Numbered from the stretch's first letter, positions 1 to 5,912 are shown. The stretch: DNA of 34,193 nucleotides from a virus (IMGVR_UViG_3300032323_000774:1-34193), one strand, 5' to 3'. Notes: a model not told the origin generated them from the letters alone. Program-made: numbers and translations.

Positions 1-2
1 CA

Positions 3-89
3 CCGCACGAACGCATGATGTGCCGCAGCTACGACATAGATACAGCCATCGACAAAACGGAAGCCAAACTCAAGGAGAAGAACACATGA
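3..89 (+). CDS. 3' end of a small phage protein (partial)
   Basis: The frame is open from the first complete codon and ends at TGA 87-89, giving 28 residues ending in EAKLKEKNT. Two in-frame ATGs lie at 15 and 18, but neither has a Shine-Dalgarno sequence, so the true start probably lies before the window. The lysine/glutamate-rich end looks helical. The stop overlaps the ATG of the next gene (ATGA), the same coupling seen throughout this early block, which supports it being coding. Function unknown. Confidence 0.55.
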   Translation, partial: PHERMMCRSYDIDTAIDKTEAKLKEKNT

Positions 90-319
90 GAGACACGATA
101 GACATGGCCCGTGAGGCTGGAATTATTGACCCCCGTGATGCGTATTCGGAGGAGCATGTTCAAGCTGTTCTTGAAGACCTCAAAGCCTTTGAGGCCCTTG
201 TCCGTGCTGATGAGCGTGAGGCGTGTGCAAACGCGGCAGAGGATTTCCTAACAAGTGGCCGCAGCCCATTAGGCCGAAGCGTTGCCGCAGCCATCCGAGC
301 AAGAGGAGAAACAAAATGA
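86..319 (+). CDS. Small early phage protein, unknown function
   Basis: Encodes 77 residues. I chose the ATG at 86 because AAGGAGAAG sits just upstream and the ATG overlaps the previous stop as ATGA. An earlier in-frame ATG at 20 has no ribosome site. The protein is acidic and helical, with DEREACANAAEDF in the middle and AAAIRARGE at the end. From memory, this REAC...AAIRARG pattern recurs in many small phage proteins of proteobacteria, but I know of no proven function. It overlaps the next gene by 4 bases. No membrane segment or signal peptide is visible. Confidence 0.8.
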   Translation: MRDTIDMAREAGIIDPRDAYSEEHVQAVLEDLKAFEALVRADEREACANAAEDFLTSGRSPLGRSVAAAIRARGETK

Positions 320-549
320 CCAAAGACCAATTGAAGGAACACAACGCTGCTGTGGAAAAGATGTTCCAGCAGATCAAACCGATCATTGAAGGGCACGACA
401 GCAGCGTGGCACTCAACACCCTGCTGATCACCTTGGCTGCCTGTGGCAATCAAGTGGATCTGCCAGCTGAGCACTTCAAAGCCTTGGTGATCCAAGAGCT
501 TGATCGTCTGATGCTGGTCGAGGCAAAAGTGAGAGGGCTTCCATCATGA
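316..549 (+). CDS. Small early phage protein, unknown function
   Basis: Encodes 77 residues from the ATG at 316, preceded by GAGGAGA at 303-309 and overlapping the previous stop as ATGA. The sequence is predicted helical: a charged N-terminal helix (residues 2-25), then a more hydrophobic stretch VALNTLLITLAACG (about 31-44). That stretch is too short and too polar around its edges for a clear membrane segment. It lies in a co-directional run of overlapping genes and was not recognised as any family. Confidence 0.75.
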   Translation: MTKDQLKEHNAAVEKMFQQIKPIIEGHDSSVALNTLLITLAACGNQVDLPAEHFKALVIQELDRLMLVEAKVRGLPS

Positions 550-743
550 CCTGCAAACACAACTGGCACTTCACCAGCGAGACCTCCTTGACCTGCACAC
601 GCTGCGGTGCGGAGACCGGGCCAAAGACGCCGGACCAGCTTGCCAAAGAAATGTTGGAAAAGCCAAGGGCTTGGTTCACGGTGAGCGAAATAAACGACTG
701 GGCTGAAAAATACTTGGCCAAACAAAAGGAGGAACAAGCATGA
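546..743 (+). CDS. Small zinc-ribbon-like protein
   Basis: Encodes 65 residues from the ATG at 546, overlapping the previous stop as ATGA. The N-terminal third carries C3, H5, H8 and a C17-x-x-C20 knuckle followed by G21, which fits a small single-zinc ribbon. The C-terminal part is helical and ends in a KQKEEQA tail. Early phage proteins of this type often bind nucleic acid or host factors, but no specific function can be claimed. It is the first of three Cys-rich mini-proteins within 800 bases. Confidence 0.8.
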   Translation: MTCKHNWHFTSETSLTCTRCGAETGPKTPDQLAKEMLEKPRAWFTVSEINDWAEKYLAKQKEEQA

Positions 744-985
744 CGCTCGAAGAACTCGCAGCCATCCCGCTGCAATACACCTTCGGCTACAGCGCCGAGG
801 ACCACGGCCTGCGCCAATACCAAAACGTCGAGCACAAAATTGCCAAGCAGGTCTACACGCCGCGCAAGATCAGCACTGGCGAGTGGGGCAAAGGCAAGGC
901 CACTTTCAAACTGACCGACACCGGAGAAGAGTTCGACACCATCGACGGCTTGTTGGCCGGGATCAACGCAAGGGGAACCAAATGA
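740..985 (+). CDS. Small early phage protein, unknown function
   Basis: Encodes 81 residues. ATG 740 has AAAGGAGGAACAAGC directly upstream and overlaps the previous stop (ATGA). The middle and C-terminal part (about 40-77) has alternating hydrophobic and polar residues that suggest a small alpha/beta fold, including KATFKLTDTGEEFDT. No cysteines and no membrane segment are present. The gene was not recognised and sits inside the coupled early operon. Confidence 0.78.
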   Translation: MTLEELAAIPLQYTFGYSAEDHGLRQYQNVEHKIAKQVYTPRKISTGEWGKGKATFKLTDTGEEFDTIDGLLAGINARGTK

Positions 986-1173
986 CCCCCCTTCCCTTCG
1001 ACTACAGCCGCTGCCAGCCTGCCGCAGTGTGCGACAAATGCCAAAACTGCCGCCGGTGGATGGACCACCCCGAGCAACAAAACCACCCGTACAGGCAGTC
1101 GTTTGTGGCCGCGTCCAGCAGCCGCGACAAAGCCTGTCATTACATGCCGATCAGCCTTTTGGAAACCCCATGA
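982..1173 (+). CDS. Cys-rich mini-protein, possible zinc binding
   Basis: Encodes 63 residues from the ATG at 982, in ATGA overlap with the upstream gene and with AGGGGAA upstream as ribosome site. Visible metal-ligand candidates are C11, the cluster C17-x-x-C20-x-x-C23, H29, H35 and C52-H53. The density of Cys and His in 63 residues suggests a small zinc-stabilised fold. The closely spaced CxxCxxC also resembles iron-sulfur ligand spacing, but there are too few residues for a ferredoxin. Function unknown. Confidence 0.75.
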   Translation: MTPLPFDYSRCQPAAVCDKCQNCRRWMDHPEQQNHPYRQSFVAASSSRDKACHYMPISLLETP

Positions 1174-1304
1174 AACACTGCCACGACTGCGACCGCCCAC
1201 GCTTTCCAGAGGGTGGCGTCCAGATGACCCCCAAGCGCTGGATTTGCGCCAGGTGCTGGGGCCTGTTTTTGCAAGGCCGCCAGCCAGCTAAGGAGGCCGC
1301 ATGA
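1170..1304 (+). CDS. 44-residue zinc-ribbon mini-protein
   Basis: Encodes 44 residues from the ATG at 1170, overlapping the previous stop as ATGA. It contains two clean CxxC knuckles, C4-x-x-C7 and C26-x-x-C29, 18 residues apart, which is the classic layout of a four-cysteine zinc ribbon. Almost the whole protein is the ribbon plus a short basic tail. No family name is certain. Its place in a row of Cys-rich genes suggests a small nucleic-acid or protein-binding role. Confidence 0.72.
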   Translation: MKHCHDCDRPRFPEGGVQMTPKRWICARCWGLFLQGRQPAKEAA

Positions 1305-1444
1305 TTATTTACCGAGGGCCTGCCGAGCCCATCCGACTATGGCGCAGGCCCATGATTGACTATGTTGAGTCTGTTGTATTTTTGTCTGGAATTTTGATCG
1401 TTGGACTTGACGTTTATGTTTGGCGAGCGAACATCGTCCTGTGA
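1301..1444 (+). CDS. 47-residue single-pass membrane protein
   Basis: Encodes 47 residues from the ATG at 1301, with TAAGGAGG at 1289-1296 as a strong ribosome site and ATGA overlap with the previous stop. The N-terminal 17 residues are basic (R5, R12, R15, R16). They are followed by an uninterrupted hydrophobic run from about 24 to 40 (VVFLSGILIVGLDVYVW). This predicts one transmembrane helix with the N-terminus inside. Early small phage membrane proteins may alter the host envelope or block superinfection, but this is inference only. Confidence 0.7.
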   Translation: MIIYRGPAEPIRLWRRPMIDYVESVVFLSGILIVGLDVYVWRANIVL

Positions 1445-1451
1445 TTTGAAG

Positions 1452-1466
1452 GCCGGATTTCCCGGC
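1452..1466 (+). other. Small hairpin in short intergenic gap
   Basis: In the 54-base gap between two early genes there is a perfect 5-bp stem, GCCGG (1452-1456) and CCGGC (1462-1466), with loop ATTTC. It is followed by an A/T-rich stretch that is not a clean T-run. It may be a weak attenuator or a processing site. It is the only break in the otherwise overlapping gene chain from 1 to 1947. Confidence 0.3.
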
Positions 1467-1498
1467 GAATTTAACGGAAGCTGAAAGGAGCAACCAAA

Positions 1499-1741
1499 AT
1501 GGACAACTGGACACAAGAAGATGAGCGGCGTTTCAACGAAATGGCCGTTCGCAGAGGATTGGTGCGGGGAAAGCGGCGAGAAGCCGTTGAGCGCGCGGCA
1601 AATCATGCCAACTTATACGGTGCAACAACAAGCGACGAATTGGTGGAGTTGCTTATTGCCCATGCAGACCTTTTGCGCGACGCGCTTCAACCATACGACA
1701 GCGGCATTCGGGTTGCCGAACGCACCGGAGAACAACCATGA
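1499..1741 (+). CDS. Small basic helical protein, unknown function
   Basis: Encodes 80 residues from the ATG at 1499, with AAAGGAG at 1485-1491 as ribosome site. The N-terminal half is highly charged and arginine-rich (RRFNEMAVRRGLVRGKRREA), and the second half is amphipathic helix ending in a polar tail. The arginine cluster could support nucleic-acid binding, but no HTH or zinc motif is visible. It overlaps the next gene by 4 bases. Confidence 0.72.
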   Translation: MDNWTQEDERRFNEMAVRRGLVRGKRREAVERAANHANLYGATTSDELVELLIAHADLLRDALQPYDSGIRVAERTGEQP

Positions 1742-1947
1742 CAATCCACAAAGTAATGTGGTTCACCAGCGGCAAAGGCCTGATTGGCATCGTGGCCGCA
1801 ACGCAAGACGACGGCGAGCACGGGTTTTGGATCGCACCGTGCGACGGCTTCAATGAAGTAATCGACGCCAACATGGTGGCTGCTCACGGGGCGCGGTTCC
1901 CGGATGCGGCCGGAAAAATACTGCTGGGAGAACACCATGGCAACTGA
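1738..1947 (+). CDS. Small early phage protein, unknown function
   Basis: Encodes 69 residues from the ATG at 1738 (ATGA overlap). The first half alternates beta-like hydrophobic stretches (VMWFTSGKGLIGIVAAT, FWIAPCDGF) and the second half is helical, suggesting a small alpha/beta fold. Its 3' end overlaps the start of the exonuclease gene by 11 bases, so the two are probably co-translated. No family is assigned. Confidence 0.75.
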   Translation: MTIHKVMWFTSGKGLIGIVAATQDDGEHGFWIAPCDGFNEVIDANMVAAHGARFPDAAGKILLGEHHGN

Positions 1948-2890
1948 AATCATCGTCACCGCCAGTCAAGAGCAATGGCTGGAGCTGCGCAAGAAGGACG
2001 TGACCAGCACCGAGTCTGCGGCGCTGTTTGGCATGAGCCCATACGTCACGCATTTTGACCTTTGGCACCGCAAGCGCACCGGCATCGTGCCTGAGTTCAA
2101 GACCAACGACCGCATGGCTTGGGGCAACCGCCTCGAGGCCGCAATCGCGCACGGCATCGCCGAGGAGCAGGGCTGGGAAATCCGGCCGATGAAGGAATAC
2201 CTGCGCGACCCAGATCTGCGCATGGGCAGCTCGTTTGACTTCGTGATCACCAACCTTGGCGAGCCGGTGCATCTGGAGATCAAGAACGTGGATTACCTGG
2301 CCTTCCGCGACGGCTGGATCGAGCACGACGACAGCAGCATCGAGGCCCCAGAGCACATCGAAATGCAGGTGCAGCACCAGATGGCGGTCTCCGGTTTCAA
2401 ACGCGCATTCATCGGCGCTTTCATCGGCGGCAACAGGGGCGTGGTGATCGAGCGCCTGCGCGATGAGGCGGTGATCGCCGCCATCAAAGCCAAGGTGGCC
2501 GACTTCTGGCGCACGGTGGACGATGGCCTGGAGCCCGACCCGGTGATGCCGGGTGACGCCGAGGTGCTGATCCGCTTGAACCAGTACGCAAAGCCGGGCA
2601 AGGTGCTGGACGCCAGCAGCGACGATGTGCTGGCCGATCTGATCGAGCGCTACAAAAAAGCAGCGGCCGACGAGGCCAACGCCAAAGACGACAAGGACGT
2701 GGCCAAGGCCGAGATTTTCAAGCACATCGCAGACGCCGAGAAGGTGCTCACCGGAGCCTGGACGGTCAGCGCAGCCATGCAGGCCGAGACGCCGCCAACG
2801 CTGATCACCGCAAACATGGTGGGCACCAGTTACGGCGGGCGCAAAGGTTTCCGAAATCTCAGAATAAACCCACGCAAACCCACGAAATGA
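1937..2890 (+). CDS. YqaJ-family phage recombination exonuclease
   Basis: Encodes 317 residues. The protein resembles lambda-exonuclease/YqaJ enzymes, which digest one strand of double-stranded DNA 5' to 3' to expose ssDNA for an annealing protein. Visible family motifs in order are TSTESAALFGMSPY (23-36), the GNRLE acidic residue E67, D101 in GSSFDF, the catalytic E114-I-K116 pair, and the Q-rich helix around 144-148 (MQVQHQM). Residues past about 200 are helical and lysine-rich, like the C-terminal extension of this family. I chose ATG 1937 because GGGAG precedes it; upstream in-frame codons lack a ribosome site. RecT follows 67 bases later, so this is a two-component recombinase. Confidence 0.92.
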   Translation: MATEIIVTASQEQWLELRKKDVTSTESAALFGMSPYVTHFDLWHRKRTGIVPEFKTNDRMAWGNRLEAAIAHGIAEEQGWEIRPMKEYLRDPDLRMGSSFDFVITNLGEPVHLEIKNVDYLAFRDGWIEHDDSSIEAPEHIEMQVQHQMAVSGFKRAFIGAFIGGNRGVVIERLRDEAVIAAIKAKVADFWRTVDDGLEPDPVMPGDAEVLIRLNQYAKPGKVLDASSDDVLADLIERYKKAAADEANAKDDKDVAKAEIFKHIADAEKVLTGAWTVSAAMQAETPPTLITANMVGTSYGGRKGFRNLRINPRKPTK

Positions 2891-2957
2891 TGTTAAACTG
2901 TTTGGAAACAAGCAACACCGCCACCGGTCGGCCACCGGGTTTTAAGGAGCAACTCAC
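2891..2957 (+). promoter_or_regulatory. exo-recT spacer with dyad and weak hairpin
   Basis: This 67-base spacer holds a dyad, TGTTT (2899-2903) and AAACA (2906-2910). It also has a 5-bp hairpin CCGGT (2924-2928) / ACCGG (2934-2938), followed by GTTTT. It ends in the recT ribosome site AAGGAG (2944-2949). Just upstream, inside the exonuclease 3' end, AAACCCACG occurs twice (2866-2874 and 2876-2884), one helical turn apart. Together these could be an operator or attenuator setting the exo:recT ratio. No convincing -10/-35 pair was found. Confidence 0.3.
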
Positions 2958-3779
2958 ATGAGTCAAGTCGCTGTCATCAACGAAGTCCGAAGCGCCATCG
3001 AGCGCATGTCCCCGCAGTTCAAAGCTGCCCTGCCTGCGCACGTCAGTGTTGACCGCTTTGTGCGCGTCACGCTCACCGCTGTGCAGACCAACCCCAACTT
3101 GCTCAACGCTGATCGCCGCACGTTGTTTGCAGCCGCCACAAAGGCCGCGCAGATGGGCTTGCTGCCAGACGGCCGCGAGGGCGCAATCGTTACATTCAAA
3201 GACCAAGCGCAGTGGATGCCGATGGTCGCGGGCATCATGAAGCTGGTGCGCAACTCGGGCGAGATCAGCACCTGGTCGGTCCAGGCGGTCTACGAGAACG
3301 ATACATTCGATTTCTGCCTGGGCGATGAGGAGCACATCACGCACAAGCCCAACCTGGCCAACCGGGGCAAGCTGATTGCGGTTTACTCCATCGTCACCAT
3401 GAAGGACGGCGAAAAGTCCCGCGAGGTCATGAGTGTTGAGGATGTGCTGGCGATCAAGGCCCGCAGCCGCTCCGGCAGCTCCGGCCCCTGGGTGTCCGAC
3501 TTTGCCGAGATGGCCAAGAAGACCGTTATCCGCCGCCACAGCAAGCGCCTACCCCTGAGCACCGACATTGACGGCGTGCTGAAAGAGGACGACGAGCTGT
3601 TTATGCCAGAGCCACCCGCACCAGAGGCCGCACAAGCCGCTGAAGCGCCATCGGCAAGCAAGCGCCCCAGCCGCCTGCAAAAGGTCGCGGAACAGGCCCC
3701 AGCGCCAGCCGACGACGACGGCGTGATCGACATGCAGCAGTCTGACGCGCCAGCAGAAGACCACGACAGCCCCATCTGA
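2958..3779 (+). CDS. recT: RecT-family single-strand annealing protein
   Basis: Encodes 273 residues with a strong AAGGAG ribosome site. RecT proteins bind ssDNA made by the partner exonuclease and promote annealing during phage DNA recombination. Family features visible are the N-terminal SRxxxxxLP-like helical region with DRFVRVTLTAVQTNPNL (32-48), the conserved AATKAAQMGLLPDG segment (59-72), WMPMVAGIMKLVRNSGEI (86-103), and the C-terminal core signature SDFAEMAKKTVIRRHSKRLP (about 180-199). Residues after about 215 are an acidic Pro/Ala-rich tail, probably disordered, which in such proteins often contacts host SSB or nuclease. It directly follows the YqaJ exonuclease. Confidence 0.94.
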   Translation: MSQVAVINEVRSAIERMSPQFKAALPAHVSVDRFVRVTLTAVQTNPNLLNADRRTLFAAATKAAQMGLLPDGREGAIVTFKDQAQWMPMVAGIMKLVRNSGEISTWSVQAVYENDTFDFCLGDEEHITHKPNLANRGKLIAVYSIVTMKDGEKSREVMSVEDVLAIKARSRSGSSGPWVSDFAEMAKKTVIRRHSKRLPLSTDIDGVLKEDDELFMPEPPAPEAAQAAEAPSASKRPSRLQKVAEQAPAPADDDGVIDMQQSDAPAEDHDSPI

Positions 3780-3784
3780 TTTAC

Positions 3785-3908
3785 GGGCCGCAAAAGCGGA
3801 TGCTGTGACTGCGGTATTGGCAAACCCTGATAGCCAGTACCTCCACCAAACCAGAGTTGCAATGGGTGCAACGCAGTTCAGGACAACAGACGCAGCGAGT
3901 AGCGGCCC
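3785..3908 (+). ncRNA. Candidate structured RNA (three-way junction), possible 5' leader element
   Basis: The 147-base gap after recT folds into a nested design. An outer stem pairs GGGCCGC (3785-3791) with GCGGCCC (3902-3908). Inside, ACTGC (3808-3812) pairs with GCAGT (3873-3877). Abutting it with no spacer are two hairpins: 3813-3821 with 3833-3841 (9 bp, 11-base loop) and GTTGCA 3856-3861 with TGCAAC 3867-3872 (5-base loop). Loop bases CCC (3825-3827) can kiss GGG (3864-3866). One G-U pair in the 9-bp stem and a G-U pair extending the inner stem favour plus-strand RNA. A competing local hairpin CCGC-AAAA-GCGG (3788-3799) would open the outer stem, as in a switch. The ribosome site AAGGAG (3915-3920) of the next gene begins 6 bases later. 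Structure was read by eye; no family identified. Confidence 0.5.
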
Positions 3909-3926
3909 ACCTATAAGGAGAAGCAA

Positions 3927-4202
3927 ATGGCAATCGGAGCAATACAGGGAAGTCTGTACTACGACCCCAACCGCGACATGTACTACAGCGAGCGCGACCG
4001 CCTCGAGCGCGAGATGCACTACCGCCGACAAGAAGATGAGTATCGCCGGGCGCAGCAGCAAATGGGATACAACCCAGCGCAGCAGCAAGCCATTATTGGT
4101 CATGGGCAGGCAAACACAACGTCAAAGCCCGACCCTAAAGACCCGCTGAGTTTTCTCAGCAAAGCAGACAACAAACTTTTACTTACAGGAGAAGCACCAT
4201 GA
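3927..4202 (+). CDS. Tyr/Gln-rich helical protein behind structured leader
   Basis: Encodes 91 residues from the ATG at 3927, with AAGGAG 6 bases upstream. The N-terminus is unusual, with GSLYYDPNRDMYYSERDRLE at residues 8-27, followed by a charged, glutamine-rich helix (QEDEYRRAQQQMGYNPAQQQ). The C-terminal 30 residues look disordered. It starts directly after the structured noncoding stretch, so its translation may be controlled by that element. It overlaps the next gene by 4 bases. No family recognised. Confidence 0.78.
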   Translation: MAIGAIQGSLYYDPNRDMYYSERDRLEREMHYRRQEDEYRRAQQQMGYNPAQQQAIIGHGQANTTSKPDPKDPLSFLSKADNKLLLTGEAP

Positions 4203-4483
4203 AACTCAAACCATTCGCAGAAATCATCGCCATGTCCAAGGAGAAGCTGTCAGAAGCACTGGCACCCATCCGAGCACGCAAGGTTCGCAGCCAAGCCGAG
4301 CTGGAAATGGCCAAGCTGGACGACGAGTTGATTCGTTTGGAAGCCGACATTCAAGAGCAGTGCGCCAAGGAGGACATCAACTTCCCAAGCCTGCTGGACA
4401 AGCTGGACAAGGTCGCTCTGCTTGAGCGCCGCAAGGCGCAGTACGAATCCGTGCTGGCACAACTTTTCCCGGCCAAGACCTAA
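4199..4483 (+). CDS. Coiled-coil early protein, unknown function
   Basis: Encodes 94 residues from the ATG at 4199, in ATGA overlap with the previous gene and with ACAGGAG upstream. Nearly the whole sequence is predicted helical with heptad-like spacing (for example 34-60, ELEMAKLDDELIRLEADIQE and onward). A single Cys lies in the middle. This looks like a small dimeric coiled-coil protein. It is probably co-translated with the preceding gene. Role unknown. Confidence 0.78.
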   Translation: MKLKPFAEIIAMSKEKLSEALAPIRARKVRSQAELEMAKLDDELIRLEADIQEQCAKEDINFPSLLDKLDKVALLERRKAQYESVLAQLFPAKT

Positions 4484-4499
4484 ACAACAGGAGAAACAC

Positions 4500-4874
4500 A
4501 TGAAAACATTAATTGCAGCACTTGCGCTTGCGGCTCTTGCCGGTTGCCAGTCAGATGCGGACGTTGCCTCTCGTAACGTGTCCAAAGCTGCTGACAACTT
4601 TGAAGTTGCGCGTCGCGTCATCTTTTACAACGGCATCACGAACGACTACATGTTGTCCATTGAAGGCTATTGCTCATTGGGCAATCATGACAAGGATGGC
4701 AAGTTGTCTGTGACTTGCAAGACCGGCCCCGGCATTTACAAAAAGCACTTTCTCGGCCTGTCCGACAACGTGACATTTTTTGTGGAGCAGCTGGATGCAA
4801 AGAACGTCAGCACCAGCTTTTACCGCGTGGTGTTCAAGCCATCAACAATCATTCCCGACATCGAAATTCGTTAA
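4500..4874 (+). CDS. Beta-sandwich-type phage lipoprotein
   Basis: Encodes 124 residues from the ATG at 4500 with AACAGGAGA upstream. The N-terminus is a lipoprotein signal: M-K-T, a hydrophobic run, then lipobox LAGC with the lipidated C16. The mature part begins QSDAD and contains FEVARRVIFYNGITNDY, a C-x(about 15)-C pair around residues 59-75, and conserved-looking HFLGLSDNVTFFVEQL and TIIPDIEIR near the end. From memory, close relatives in other Burkholderiales and proteobacterial phages carry the name beta-sandwich lipoprotein. Early expression plus membrane anchoring suggests an envelope role such as superinfection exclusion, but that is inference. It would sit on the periplasmic face of a membrane. 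Confidence 0.85.
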   Translation: MKTLIAALALAALAGCQSDADVASRNVSKAADNFEVARRVIFYNGITNDYMLSIEGYCSLGNHDKDGKLSVTCKTGPGIYKKHFLGLSDNVTFFVEQLDAKNVSTSFYRVVFKPSTIIPDIEIR

Positions 4875-4885
4875 CAGGAGCACCC

Positions 4886-5092
4886 ATGGAATACCGCATT
4901 TACCTCATCCGCGAAGTCGGCAGCGACACCATTCGTTTGGTCCGCGCAGGCAGCAAAGCCCAAGTGCTGCGCCACCTGGTCAAAGACCGCTTTGTGATTG
5001 AGAACCCCAGCACTGCTGACGTCGGCGATTACGTCGAGGCCGGTGTGCCCATCGAGCGCGTTGCCAACAACGACAACGCGGACGCAATCTGA
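4886..5092 (+). CDS. Small alpha/beta phage protein, unknown function
   Basis: Encodes 68 residues from the ATG at 4886, with AACAGGAG (4874-4881) upstream; the longer in-frame upstream extension lies inside the lipoprotein gene and is not needed. The pattern is strand (YRIYLIREVG), strand (TIRLVRAGS), helix (KAQVLRHLVKDRF), then a loop, consistent with a compact fold. No catalytic motif seen. It starts 11 bases after the lipoprotein stop, in the same operon. Confidence 0.76.
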   Translation: MEYRIYLIREVGSDTIRLVRAGSKAQVLRHLVKDRFVIENPSTADVGDYVEAGVPIERVANNDNADAI

Positions 5093-5107
5093 AACCCGGA
5101 GATTTTT

Positions 5108-5305
5108 ATGAACGACCAAACCATCACCCTCAAGCTGTCCGTCAGCGAGTTCAACTTCCTGCACGCCATCCTGGGCGACCTACCCACCAAGACCAACGCA
5201 TGGGTGCTCTTGAATAACTTGGAGAGCCAGGCCAAGGCGCAAGCTGAGGCGCAAAACATCCCTGTGGTGAACCCCGCCGCAGAGCCCGCACCCGCTGCTG
5301 AGTGA
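5108..5305 (+). CDS. Small early protein with Ala/Pro tail
   Basis: Encodes 65 residues from the ATG at 5108, with CCGGAG upstream. The N-terminal 40 residues look folded (ITLKLSVSEFNFLHAILGDLP), while the last 20 are an Ala/Pro/Glu-rich disordered tail (NPAAEPAPAAE). It is the last gene before the hairpin at 5313. The function is unknown. Confidence 0.74.
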   Translation: MNDQTITLKLSVSEFNFLHAILGDLPTKTNAWVLLNNLESQAKAQAEAQNIPVVNPAAEPAPAAE

Positions 5306-5312
5306 TAACCCC

Positions 5313-5333
5313 GGGCCGCCTTCGGGCGGTCCC
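5313..5333 (+). terminator. GC-rich hairpin, weak terminator or mRNA stabiliser
   Basis: GGGCCGCC and GGCGGTCCC pair around a stable TTCG tetraloop with one bulged T, 8 bases after the previous stop. There is no T-run after it, so efficient intrinsic termination is unlikely. A partial terminator, pause or RNA-end protector is more plausible. It marks a boundary before the HTH gene. Confidence 0.5.
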
Positions 5334-5347
5334 ATCTGGAGAGCAAT

Positions 5348-5560
5348 ATGGAGAAGTTCGAAAACCAACTGCTCACGCCGCAGCAAGTGTCCGATCTGTT
5401 GCAGATCAATGTGGGCACCCTTGAAAACTGGCGGCTCAAAAATCATGGCCCCAAGTTTTTAAAGCTGGGCGGCCAATCAAAAAGCCCAGTTCGCTACCGA
5501 CTGCAAGACGTCGAGGACTGGATGTTTGAAGACGCCAAAGCACCAAAGGTTGAGAAATGA
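5348..5560 (+). CDS. Small HTH DNA-binding protein (MerR/AlpA/excisionase-like)
   Basis: Encodes 70 residues. The pattern LLTPQQVSDLLQINVGTLENW (8-28) is the winged helix-turn-helix of the HTH_17/AlpA/excisionase group. It is followed by GPKFLKLG (35-42) and VRYRLQDVEDWM (48-59), which forms the wing and the final helix of that fold. Such proteins act as excisionases or small transcription regulators. No integrase is in the window, so a regulator role is equally likely. GGAGAG lies upstream. The stop overlaps the next ATG (ATGA). Confidence 0.86.
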   Translation: MEKFENQLLTPQQVSDLLQINVGTLENWRLKNHGPKFLKLGGQSKSPVRYRLQDVEDWMFEDAKAPKVEK

Positions 5561-5676
5561 CCGATGCACAAATCGCCATGCTGACAGCCAATGTGTTCTT
5601 GGCCGCATGGCTTGGAAAGCACTGGCTTACAGGCCTGTTGTTTGTTTTCTACACCGTCGCAGCGTTCCTGAAATGA
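5557..5676 (+). CDS. 39-residue membrane mini-protein
   Basis: Encodes 39 residues, starting in ATGA overlap with the HTH gene and ending in ATGA overlap with the next gene. It is hydrophobic almost throughout, with two short segments, AMLTANVFLAAWLG (7-20) and WLTGLLFVFYTVAAFL (23-38), split by K21-H22. This could be one long or two short membrane helices. The tight overlaps on both sides are the main argument that it is real. Function unknown. Confidence 0.62.
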   Translation: MTDAQIAMLTANVFLAAWLGKHWLTGLLFVFYTVAAFLK

Positions 5677-5912
5677 ACCAGTCCCGCACTGCATCGCTGA
5701 TCGAATCCGTGTTCAACGTGGTGATCGGCTACGGCGTGGCGCTGGCCAGCCAGCTTGCAATTTTCCCGATGTTCGGCATTCACCTGCCGCTGTCGGACAA
5801 CCTGGCCATCGGAGCCTGGTTCACCATCATCAGTCTGGTGCGCAGCTATGCGATCAGGCGCTGGTTTAACGCACGGCTGCACAGAGCCGCACAGAAACTT
5901 GCAGGACTATGA
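5673..5912 (+). CDS. Two-helix phage membrane protein (DUF7220-like)
   Basis: Encodes 79 residues from the ATG at 5673 (ATGA overlap). The layout is a short basic N-terminus (NQSRTASLIES), a hydrophobic helix (VFNVVIGYGVALASQLAIF, about 13-31), a loop with PMFG, a second helix (NLAIGAWFTIISLVRSYAI, 43-61) and a basic tail RRWFNARLHR. This order matches a small phage family I know as DUF7220, by memory. It probably sits in the inner membrane. Role unknown; ATGA overlap with the next gene. Confidence 0.8.
   Translation: MNQSRTASLIESVFNVVIGYGVALASQLAIFPMFGIHLPLSDNLAIGAWFTIISLVRSYAIRRWFNARLHRAAQKLAGL

Noticed and set aside
1850-2935. Minus-strand open frame of 361 codons opposite the exonuclease
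   Set aside because: Antisense to a well-supported exonuclease with catalytic motifs; His/Val/Leu-rich shadow.
3805-4149. Open frame from GTG at 3805 through the RNA candidate
   Set aside because: No ribosome site; its second half is out-of-frame to the gene at 3927, with low-complexity Thr/Ser/Arg content. The stretch is better explained by RNA stems.
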